Source: Lantana camara
Lineage: Eukaryota > Streptophyta > Magnoliopsida > Lamiales > Verbenaceae
Direction of reading: 5' to 3'
DNA length: 64,000 bases
Assembly (NCBI GenBank): GCA_037501455.1
Contig: CM074861.1
Coordinates: 37,960,001-38,024,000 of the forward strand
Shown: piece after piece, positions 56,101 through 64,000 of the stretch
How positions within the stretch are numbered: the first letter of the stretch is position 1
Layout of the letters: each line of letters opens with the position of its first letter
Program-made: the position numbers and the translations under genes
The notes under the pieces: generated by a model
What the model was told of the DNA's origin: nothing
Databases searched by the model: none
Seen by the model: only the letters and a program-made list of their open reading frames with translations

Positions 56101-56500
56101 TGTTATGCATAGAAGGTCAGAACTGATTCTAAGGACACATAGTTCTGAGCATGTTTAGATTTTAAATAAGCTATTCTCATGTTTTACACTAGTACGCCAT
56201 CATGTTATACTTCCCTTTGTGTGAATTACTTCGGTCAATAATAATAGCACTTGTTCTTTAGGTATGTTAGCACCTCTGTTTACATGCAAAGTTTAAATTT
56301 TCCTATCTTCCGCTACACTGTGCCGTGCGCTTTATTTAAGTATTATATAAACCGTTCGCCGTAGTATTTCTCGAGTACTAACATCCACTCGGGGAATATT
56401 GTGGTATGGGGTTGTACTGCTAGGGGAGGCGCTATGATTTCTGTTCTTGGAATCGTTGGTAGCTAGATATTTTTGTAAGAATGAATTTGTTTGATTCATG
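53126..56500 (+). mobile_element. LTR-like sequence of a gypsy chromovirus, possibly solo
   Basis: Starts TGTAACAACCCTGATTTGGG and resembles the LTR read leftwards from 1459. It carries a leader-like CTAAGGTATGAG near 54308, a GGTATCGGCGAGGGTTGTTA block near 55581, and a CTTCCGCTACACTGTGCCG block near 56309. No primer site, gag or pol follows, so it is a solo or truncated LTR. I could not find its exact 3' end or target duplication. The minus-strand frame 56332-56541 lies within it and is not supported. Confidence 0.55.
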
Positions 56501-56949
56501 CTATGATTCGTAAGGTTTAATTGCTTTGTCATAAGTTTCAATCCTTGATGTATGCATGCATCCGAAATTGATTATTACGGTTTTGTTGGGAGATAATTTA
56601 TCTGATCAATCTACTATCACGAGGCTTGCCTGTGCGACTGCATAATTTCATTTGATCCATAATTATCATCTTAATTGTGCTAGGAGTCAACACCTCTAAG
56701 GACTTACTTTTGTTTGTTCGAATGTCGATGAGATACATGTGTGATGGTCTAAACAATTCAAACTTACGTGTTTGTTGGGTAGGATGGGTATCCTTTTCGT
56801 GATTGAGACCGTGTCTTAAAGACTGTTTTGCGATTAGAAAGCGACTAGTGATCTTATCATAATCATCGAATAATTAAGAAAGGATTAAGTAAGTACGCAG
56901 AGCTTATTGGCACCATAGCCAGTCTATATATCAATGGATTTAAAGTTTA

Positions 56950-57294
56950 GGGATAACTACATACAGGTCCCTGAGGTTAGGTCTAATTACAAAACGGTTC
57001 CTTTTCTTTTAAATATTACACTGTAGTCCCTAAGCTTGTTAATTTTTTAATTTTTGTATGCTTTTAGGGACGATTTTGTATTTTTTGTCATACATTATAT
57101 GTAACACTCACAAAACCTTCAGGGACATAAGTGTACTTTTACAAAATTCATTAATGGACCTCACACAAAACAAAGAAATATAGGGACTACAGTGTAATTT
57201 AACCAAAACAAAAGGGACTACAGCGTAATATTTAAAAGAATAGAGACCGACTTGTAATTAGGCCTAACCTCAGGGACCTATATGTAATTATCCC
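56950..57294. mobile_element. MITE with long terminal inverted repeats and 9-bp duplication
   Basis: Ends GGGATAACTACATACAGGTC and the complement of GGGATAATTACATATAGGTC, continuing inward for about 45 bases (CCTGAGGTTAGG, CTAATTACAA). Flanked by TAAAGTTTA at 56941-56949 and 57295-57303. The 9-bp duplication fits Mutator-type MITEs. 345 bp, no coding. Confidence 0.7.
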
Positions 57295-57392
57295 TAAAGT
57301 TTATTATTGTACCAATGATCGGATTGCTAGCACGAATCATATGAATAACTTGACTAGAGTTTTATTTTCTAATTACTTTAAGTTTATATTAT

Positions 57393-57772
57393 GGGGCCTT
57401 CTTTGAAAACTCCCCATGAGTTGAAAATTTTTTTATTTGCTCCCCATTTTCAAAATTATTCCTCTTCATTCCCCAGATGAGAATCATAATTTCCGTTTAC
57501 TCCCTATTTTGGACAGCACATATGACATATTGTGAAAAATATACAACATTTGGGGATTCAGTTATGTGATTCTTGAGTTACATATTGCGAAAAATATACA
57601 ACATTTGGGGATTTAAGTACGTGATTCTTGAGTTTTTATACACGTACTGTACAAAATGGGGAGTAAACAAAAATTATGATTCTCATCTGGGGAGTGAAGA
57701 GGAATAATTTTGAAAATGAGGAGCAAACAAAAATTTGAGTCCCCCATTTGGGGATATTTCGGGAATTCCCCC
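57393..57772. mobile_element. MITE, second element with 9-bp duplication
   Basis: 380 bp flanked by TTATATTAT at 57384-57392 and 57773-57781. Inner arms are strongly inverted: CAGATGAGAATCATAATTT on the left and AAATTATGATTCTCATCTG on the right. A direct repeat of about 60 bases around ATATACAACATTTGGGGATT is in the middle. The terminal bases GGGGCCTTC / GGGGGAATTC are less well conserved. Confidence 0.65.
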
Positions 57773-57781
57773 TTATATTAT

Positions 57782-57985
57782 TTAGTTAGTTTATTATTTA
57801 ATTTTCTTGTACTTTAGTTATTTGCATTAACCTCTCTCTCTTTGTTTTTATTACTTTGTTTGCTTGGCTATTGAAAATTTACAAAACCATCCAATTTTTG
57901 AGGGATCGACCCTTTATCACTATACTTAATTTATTGTGTTTGATAGTTTAAGAATTTTATTTGTTGAATTCGACAACCATCAAAT
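57782..57985. other. Possible LTR 3' end
   Basis: GGGATCGACCCTTTATCAC followed by an AT-rich stretch and GACAACCATCA resembles the 3' end of a retrotransposon LTR with a CATCA terminus. A TGATG at 56546 could be its start, with the two MITEs nested inside, but the flanking 5-mers do not match cleanly. Confidence 0.25.
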
Positions 57986-57989
57986 CTCT

Positions 57990-58180
57990 TCATGTCAGCA
58001 AAGTACATGAAACTCGTACGTATTCCTCGTCAAACACAATCTTTCCAATTTGATCCCTCCCACTGTAATCAACATCCTCAATGAATTTGGCATTTCCCGT
58101 TTCAAAAAAGGACTTATTTCAGGGGTCATAAAACTTAAATCCCCTAGACCTTTCCGAGTAACCTAGAAAGTAGCAGCTAA
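57990..58180 (-). pseudogene. Ty1/copia integrase-end fragment, left part
   Basis: Minus strand, read from 58180: SCYFLGYSERSRGFKFYDP, then a stop, SFFETGNAKFIEDV and a GRDQIGKIVFDEEY segment. This is the conserved end of copia integrase just before the RT linker. The CACTA element at 58181 separates it from its upstream part at 63681-63897. Confidence 0.75.
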
Positions 58181-58199
58181 CACTACAAGAAAACAGGCG

Positions 58200-59050
58200 A
58201 ATTCCGAGGGACTTTCCGAGCGGAATTCCCACGGAAATTCCGAGAGACTTCCGAGGGAATTCCGAGGGACTTCACCGAATTAATTTCCGAGGGAATATTC
58301 CCTCGGAAATCCCTCGGAAATGTTAGCGCCAAGGTAAGGCACCAAGTTTTCCGAGGGATTTCCGAGGGAAATTTCCCTCGGAAACATTAAATTGATTTAA
58401 TTTTTAAATTATAATTACTTTCCGAGGGAATTTCCGAGGGAAAATTCCCTTTGAAAATTAGAAATTATTTAATTTGTAAAATAAATTTACTTTCCGAGGG
58501 AATTCCGAGGGAAATATTCCCTCGGAAATATTCACATAATTAAATTTAGTATTTTCCGAGGGAATTTACGAGGGAATATTCCCTCGGAAAATAAAAAATT
58601 ATTTAATTACTAAATTTAATATACTTTCCGAGGGAATTCCGAGGGACAATTCCCTCGGAAATATTCACATAATTAAATTTAGTGTGTTCCGAGGGAATTT
58701 TCGAGGGAAGATTCCCTCGGAAAATTAGAAATTATTTAATTTGTAAACTAAATTTACTTTCCGAGGGAATTCCGAGGGAAATATTCCATCGGAAATATTC
58801 ACATAATTAAATTTAGTATTTTCCAAGGGAATTTACGAGGGAATAGTCCCTCGGAAAATAAAAAATTATTTAATTTCTAAATTTAATATACTTTCCGAGG
58901 GAATTCCGAGGGAAAATTCCCTCGGAAATATTCACATAATTAAATTTAGTGTGTTCCGAGGGAATTTTCGAGGGAAAATTCCCTCGGAAAATTAGAAATT
59001 ATTTAATTTGTAAAATAAATTTACTTTCCGAGAGAATTCCGAGGGATTTG
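58200..59050. repeat. Subterminal repeat array of the CACTA element (left)
   Basis: A unit of roughly 120 bases alternates TTTCCGAGGGAATTCCGAGG, its complement-type TTCCCTCGGAAA, and AT-rich spacers (CACATAATTAAATTTAGT, AATTATTTAATTTGTAAA). It repeats several times with point changes. Each unit can form hairpins around GAGGGAATTCCCTC-like palindromes. Such repeats are the binding sites of TNPA-like proteins in characterised CACTA elements. Confidence 0.8.
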
Positions 59051-60120
59051 TCATAACTATTTTTAAAATTGAACATTATGTAACGATTTGTTTAATTTAA
59101 TTACAATCTATGAAAATTATATGCATTATTAGTAAATTTGGTAAGCTATGGTAGTTATTATATTAATAATTGGTAATGATACATATGTAATTAAACTTTA
59201 GATAATTATTTCGAACGATATGAATGTAGAAGTCGTGTTCTTTTCAAGCGAAATCGAATTTTTACTTCATATATAATATATATTTGTGTGATATTGATTT
59301 TTTTTATTTATTTCATTAATAAATAAAAATTCACGTTATTAAATTGAAATTTTAAATTGTGATTTTCTTTTTTTTATATTTTATTTTATGAAAATTCCGA
59401 GAAAATTCCGAGGGATTTCCGAGGGAAAGTAGAAATTCCCTCGGAATTTGCCATAACTTTTTTTAAAATTGAACATTATGTAACGATTTGTTTAATTTAA
59501 TTACAATCTATGATAATTATATGCATTATTAGTAAATTTGGTAAGCTATGGTAGTTATTATATTAATAATTGGTAATTATACATATTTAATTAAACTTTA
59601 GATAAGTATTTCGAACGATATGAATGTGGAAGTCGTGTTCTTTTCAATAAATTGAATTTTTACTTCATATATAATATATATTTGTGTGATATTGATTTTT
59701 TTTATTTATTTCTTTAATAAATAAAATTTCACGTTATTAAATTGAAATTTTGAAGTGTGATTTTTTTTAATATTTTATTTTATGAAAAATTCCGAGAAAA
59801 TCCCTCGGAATTCCCTCGGAATTTGCCATAACTATTTTTAAAATTGAACATTATATAACGATTTATTTAATTTAATTACAATCTATGATAATTATATGTA
59901 TTATTAGTAAATTTGGTAAGCTATGGTAGTTATTATATTAATAATTGGTAATTATACATATGTAATTAAACTTTAGATAAGTATTTCGAACGATATGAAT
60001 GTAGAAGTCGTGTTCTTTTCAAGTGAAATCGAATTTTTACTTCATATATAATATATATTTGTGTGACATTGATTTTATTTATTTATTTCATGAATAAATA
60101 AAATTTCACGTTATTAAATT
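59050..60120. repeat. Three large direct repeats (about 375-400 bp) in the CACTA element
   Basis: Copies start near 59049, 59449 and 59822, each beginning with a TTTGYCATAACT-type phrase, then TAAAATTGAACATTATRTAACG, TTTGGTAAGCTATGGTAGTT, TATTTCGAACGATATGAATG and ATATTTGTGTGAYATTGATT. A shorter variant continues at 60120-60240 (TATTTCGAACGATATCATAA). No coding. A short TCCGAGGGA block separates the copies. Confidence 0.8.
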
Positions 60121-60679
60121 AGTGAATTGATGGTTATACATATGTAATCAAATATTCGGTAAGTATTTCGAACGATATCATAACGTTAAGGATATTCATT
60201 TTATTTTAAATTGAAATCGAATTTCGTTTTCACATATTTTTGGAAGATAATTTTTTCTTATTTAATTAACTAACAAAGAAAACATCATGTTATTACATTT
60301 TAATATTTAAAAACAATGTTTTCTCTTTTTTTATTATTTAGTTTTTTTAATATTTAAGACATAAAATTTGAATTTCAAAACTTAAAATATATATTGGAAT
60401 TAATTAAAATCTTGAGAAAAATATTAAATATGTGTTAGATATATTGAATTTACTAAAATAAAAAATTCAGAACTTTTATTATTATGTTTTACAAAATATA
60501 TCAAAACTTAAAAGTTTTTAAAACTTAAAATGCTAACCCCTTAATATATAATATAATATAATACACGTAAAAGCCCAAAAAATATTTTATAAAACTTGAA
60601 ATTTTTACTTAAAACTAACGCGGCAAAAGGAAAAAAAATTCCCACCCAAAACACCTCAAACCCTTTCCAACACTTACCT

Positions 60680-60970
60680 ATTTGCTGAAATTTCCTCTTT
60701 CCTCCCCTAAACCCATTTCTCAGACTTACAGCTCAAACGCAGGCAGAGAAGAGCAGCTCTTCGATGGCGGATCTCAACCGGAGCTTCCAGGAAAGGTCAT
60801 CGACGGCGGAGCTCAAGGCAGAGCTTCCAGCGCAGGTTTTCGACAGCGGATCTCAAGGTGGACATCTTCGACGACGCTCCCAACAAGCCCTACGAGAAGT
60901 TGCTTGTCTCAAGGAGAAGGAAAAAGGAAATCGGACCCGAGGAGGCGGTGAAGGAAGAGGCGGAAAATAG
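60680..60970 (+). other. GC-rich, exon-like segment in the CACTA element (unrecognised)
   Basis: GC content rises sharply against its AT-rich surroundings. A direct repeat of about 36 bases around GCGGATCTCAA / GCGGAGCTCAAGG recurs at 60765-60860. Frames here include MADLNRSFQERSSTAELKAE, but two frames are open, so coding is uncertain. It may be a captured 5' exon of a host gene. I do not recognise it. Confidence 0.35.
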
Positions 60971-61087
60971 AGGATGTGAATGACTTCAACTCTTCTTCTC
61001 CATCTAGGTTTTTTTTTTTTTTTTTTTTCTGATTTTTTTGTTGATTTTGGGTGAATCGGGATATGAATAATTTCGCTTTCACTTCGC

Positions 61088-61322
61088 ATTGGATTTGTAG
61101 TTTTCGTGGTTCACTTGGCAACCATCCCCATCACCAGAACTGGCACCAACCCTGCTCGGAGCTTCGGAGCCTCCGTCATCTACAACCAGGACAAAATTTG
61201 GGATGACCATGTAATTAAACTCTTTCATTCCTTAAATTCTTTCAAACAAATTACAGCTAGCACGATGTATGACGAATGAATGATTAATGTTGTTAATTTT
61301 GCAGTGGATTTTGTGTGTATGA
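61088..61322 (+). pseudogene. Captured PIP aquaporin gene fragment
   Basis: 61088-61210 encodes [20 protein letters not shown] followed by [13 protein letters not shown], the second NPA loop of plant plasma-membrane intrinsic proteins (relatives read [16 protein letters not shown]). It stops at a GTAATT donor; after a 94-base intron ending TTTTGCAG the next bases encode WIL-C-V (relatives WIFWV) at 61305, followed by a stop. Exon, intron and next exon start are all kept, so genomic DNA was captured. A PIP is normally about 280 residues with six membrane spans; this is a fragment of some 45. Confidence 0.75.
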
Positions 61323-61844
61323 GAGGAGATTGTGAATCAGTAGCCCTTCTTTTCACTTTCTAAATTTATATATAGCTTTTGAATCTTTTGTTGTTAGCTT
61401 TGGTTGGTTGTGTATTTATGATTCAACAAGAAAACAAGTGTTGGTGGTGCTGCAATTGTTTCGTAGACATGTGAAACTTCCCAACTCTCATGAGTTTTCA
61501 ACTTAAAGAATTCTAGCATAAGCGGATTTGGGATGTGGATTATGTGTTTTCTGAGGTTGGATAGTGCTAATTTGGAAATTAGGTCAGTTTATTAAGGAAA
61601 CGAGATGGGAATGCTGGATACATATATTGCTTTGTTAATAGTTGATACTTAAGCTAGTGTTTCTACTAATTCTCACCAGTGGAACTGTTTGCTTGTATAC
61701 AAATTGATGTTTTGTGTATTCGTCATATTCTATGATCGTTTCACTATATATTTTACTTCATTCGATGACATAAGTCAGCTATTAATGCTGTCATTATTTT
61801 CATTATGGATTTCCATAATCTCTGTGCATCTTTTTTATGTTCAG

Positions 61845-62348
61845 GAATCTGAGTTCCAAGTCATTGGGAGGCACTTTACCGTCAGGGTTGGGTCAAAAGT
61901 CTCTTGGGAAGCTGTAAGATCTCAGATATTGTCATTATTTCAAATTTCTTACTCACTTTTAAGGATATATTACTTTGTGAATGGGATCACAACATAGTTC
62001 GTATGGTTACTTCTACTCAAATGAACGTCAAGTTGATTAATCAATGTTTAACTCATATGATCCTGTGTTTAGTTTCTTCACTCCAACCTTTCATTCTCTC
62101 ATTTTGCTTGTTTTTATTCTTCTGTATTGGTCAGATTCCTTTTCAGGGTTAATGCTTCCTCGGAAAGGGATGCTACAGAAGAGCATGCATTGGAGGTGGT
62201 GAAAGAGCTAGGAAAGATCAAGTGGTCAAATGACTTGGATGAGGATGATGACAGCAGGACTAAAGCAACCAGGGGAAATGCAACTGCTCTCTCTAGTTTA
62301 ATTAATTCATACAGCAAGCAAGGTAAATCTGTGAGTTGTGCTGATCAG
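61845..62348 (+). pseudogene. Second captured exon-like segment (unrecognised)
   Basis: 61845-61913, after TTATGTTCAG and before GTAAGA, is open (ESEFQVIGRHFTVRVGSKVS). Around 62135-62348, before GTATGCG, an open stretch contains SSERDATEEHALEVVKELG, KIKWSNDLDEDDDSR and TALSSLINSYSKQGKSVSC. Both have splice-like borders and normal codon composition, unlike the flanking AT-rich DNA. I do not recognise the source protein. 61323-61844 and 62349-63261 show no coding signal. Confidence 0.45.
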
Positions 62349-63261
62349 GTATGCGATTTATTTTTCTCTGTTTAAGTTAGATTATGCATATAAAATTTCT
62401 TGACATGTAGTTTATTTCTGAGGCTTAGAGGGTGTTTGACTGAGCAAATAAGCTCCTTAAAACAACTCTTAGAAAAAACTTTAAGCCGATTGAGAGCTTA
62501 TAAGATGATGTTGAGTGTTCAGTAAATATTTTATGAACTATAAAGCTCTTAAAAAATATTTTAGCAGCTTATAAGCTTCTTTAATATGTTAGGGGAAAAC
62601 CAACCTTGTTTTAGATGAGATCTCAAAACATATAGATGCTATTCTATTAAGTTTCAGTACAGTAGTACTAGCTACATATATGTGTTTCCCTTTAATAGTT
62701 ATGTATGAGGTCAATTGAATCTCTGAACATTTTTGGACGTGTTAACCGTAACACTCTTAGCTATTAATTAGATGAGTTTGGAATCTTGCAAACATTTTAA
62801 TATCTTTTCTGAGAAGAAAAAATCATAGTTTTCAAACCTTTTGTGTTCTGATATTTGTGGATTATGTCCTTTTTAGGTTTAATGTTTGCCGAATGTAGAA
62901 CATGTTAACTGGACTCGAGTCTTTGCTATATTTGGAGGGACGCTTATGAGAGGGCATAAGGCTGATGGAGTGGTAATCAGATGTAACTATATAGTTCTGC
63001 AAGAGTTTGATGAATTATGGATTGATTGGAGTGGTGAATTAGAAGAAATTGTATAGTTTTGCAAAAGTTTCTTAGATTCGTATTATTTTTTATTACATTA
63101 TTTGTAGTATAACTTGGATTCAATGTGAAGAGTGTTTTGAAGATTTTGAATATAAAGAATGTATTTGTATTTTCATATTTTGATTAGTCATACAAAATGT
63201 ATTTTTGATTATTTAAATTAAGAACATGAATAATAATTTGTAAAAATAAAATAAAATTATT

Positions 63262-63660
63262 TTGCCAAGGGAAATTCCGAGGGAATTCCCTCGGAAAATA
63301 AAATCAAGAAGAATTTGGACAGCTTATTATCCAATTTTTTTAATTTTATTTTCCGAGGGAACTCCCTCGGAAACCAAAATTAAAAAAAATGGACAAAACG
63401 AATCCGAGGGAATTCCCTCGGAAATATCGATTTTGTCCAATTTTTTTAATTTTATTTTGTGATATTTCCGAGGGAATTTCCTCGGAAATTTGTTTCTCGG
63501 AAAATTTTCAGAGGGAATAACTTCGTTTGATATATTCCGAGGGAATTCCGAGGGAAATAAAAATCAATTCATTTCCCTCCCTCGGAACCAATTCCGATGA
63601 GGGCTTTTCCGAGGGAATGATTTCCCTCGGAATTCCCTCGAAAATTTCCCTCGGAATTCG
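63262..63660. repeat. Subterminal repeat array of the CACTA element (right)
   Basis: Repeated TTCCGAGGGAATTCCCTCGG palindromes at short intervals up to the right terminal inverted repeat, matching the motif at the left end. The plus and minus frames at 63262-63749 are products of the repeats, not genes. Confidence 0.8.
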
Positions 63661-63680
63661 CCTGTTTTCTTGTAGTGTAA

Positions 63681-63897
63681 TTGTTCTTGAATCCAGTTTT
63701 CTTTCGTTAGGCTTGTAGGGCCTAGCTTCAGCTGGACATCCCTAGACATGCAAGTGCCTAATACTAGGCTTCTTGCCTGTCCACAACTCGTACGGGGTTT
63801 TTATCTACTGCTTTGCTTGGAACTCGATTTAAAATATAAACTGCAGTCTTTAGTGCTTCACCCTAAAGTGATTCTGGCAATGAAGTGCTGGGAACAG
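63681..63897 (-). pseudogene. Ty1/copia integrase fragment, upstream part
   Basis: Minus strand, read from 63897: SLPESL, then ALKTAVYILNRVPSKAV, ELWTGKKPSIRHLHVWGCPA and EARPYKPNERKLDSRTI, the standard C-terminal part of copia integrase. It continues at 58180 after removal of the CACTA element and one TAA. A stop and a small shift near 63830 and 63800 show decay. The fragment is cut near 63897. Confidence 0.8.
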
Positions 63898-64000
63898 TAG
63901 CGGTGCGGGACCACATTTTAAATTTTTTATTATAATACAAGTATTAAAATATTTCTAAAACATTTTAATACAAAGCGGAAGACTTAGCCGGATCTACTCA
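63898..64000. other. Right edge, possible LTR debris
   Basis: GTGCGGGACCAC followed by AT-rich sequence and CAAAGCGGAAGACTTAGCCGG. The last part read on the minus strand (CTTCCGCTTTG) resembles a block seen in the gypsy LTR near 56309. Too short to classify. Confidence 0.25.

Larger units (their letters stand above)
58181..63677. mobile_element. CACTA (En/Spm) transposon, non-autonomous, 5497 bp
   Basis: Terminal inverted repeats CACTACAAGAAAACAGGCGA... and its complement ending TTGTAGTG, about 30 bases each. The 3-bp target duplication is TAA (58178-58180 and 63678-63680). Both ends carry many TCCGAGGGAA subterminal repeats (58200-59050 and 63262-63660). No CACTA transposase (TNPD-like) frame is visible. 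The interior holds tandem repeats (59050-60120), an AT-rich stretch (60120-60660) and captured exon-like sequences (60680-62380). It needs a helper element to move. Confidence 0.92.

Noticed and set aside
58200..59050. CRISPR-like spaced repeats
   Set aside because: Repeats occur in both orientations at CACTA ends with AT-rich repeated spacers in plant DNA; there are no cas genes and no unique spacers.

Overview
This is plant nuclear DNA, from an angiosperm and most likely a eudicot. It is AT-rich and intron-bearing, and most of it is nested LTR retrotransposons, CACTA transposons and MITEs. The only clear host genes are decayed serine carboxypeptidase-like (SCPL) genes. I found no tRNA, rRNA, CRISPR array or bacterial-style operon. 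Nearly every long reading frame is a transposon gene, usually broken by stops or frameshifts.

Layout. 1-2940: 3' end of a decayed Ty3/gypsy chromovirus (minus strand). 2941-5136: no recognised gene, but some exon-like pieces. 5137-6299: two small elements with PIF/Harbinger-type TSDs (TAA, TTA). 6600-7770: degenerate repeat. 8255-8807: one end of a CACTA transposon. 9103-9405: two exons of SCPL copy 1. 9406-44851: an intron of that gene enlarged to about 35 kb. It holds MITEs (9439-10062, 44143-44813) and a retrotransposon nest: TAT-lineage element A (13633-26749, with a solo LTR inside its integrase at 19075-20742), half of a Tekay-like element B (26750-32288, minus strand), and the 3' half of a second TAT-lineage element C (32289-42628, with a 3455-bp solo LTR inside its integrase at 33406-36860). 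44852-45439: last three exons of SCPL copy 1. The codon phase across the 35-kb gap still matches. 45561-50517: Ty1/copia element D with both 154-bp LTRs and a TTCAG target-site duplication. 51039-52532: SCPL copy 2, a tandem pseudogene. 53126-56500: LTR-like sequence of the same family as the left edge of the window. 56950-57772: two MITEs with 9-bp duplications. 57990-63897: a Ty1/copia integrase fragment (minus strand) split by a 5497-bp CACTA transposon (58181-63677) that has captured host gene pieces, one of them a PIP aquaporin segment with its intron.

How the parts relate. The TAT-lineage elements A and C carry a gag-pro-RT-RNaseH-aRNaseH-integrase region on the plus strand. Downstream, on the opposite strand, lies a spliced accessory gene with its own TATA box and an upstream E2F-like motif; this layout is the same in two clearly diverged elements. 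Elements B and C are joined to A by a deletion-type junction at 26749/26750, so the nest is a chimera of partial elements.

All assignments rest on motifs, reading frames, splice signals, target-site duplications and by-eye comparison of copies inside the window. No database search or alignment was run.
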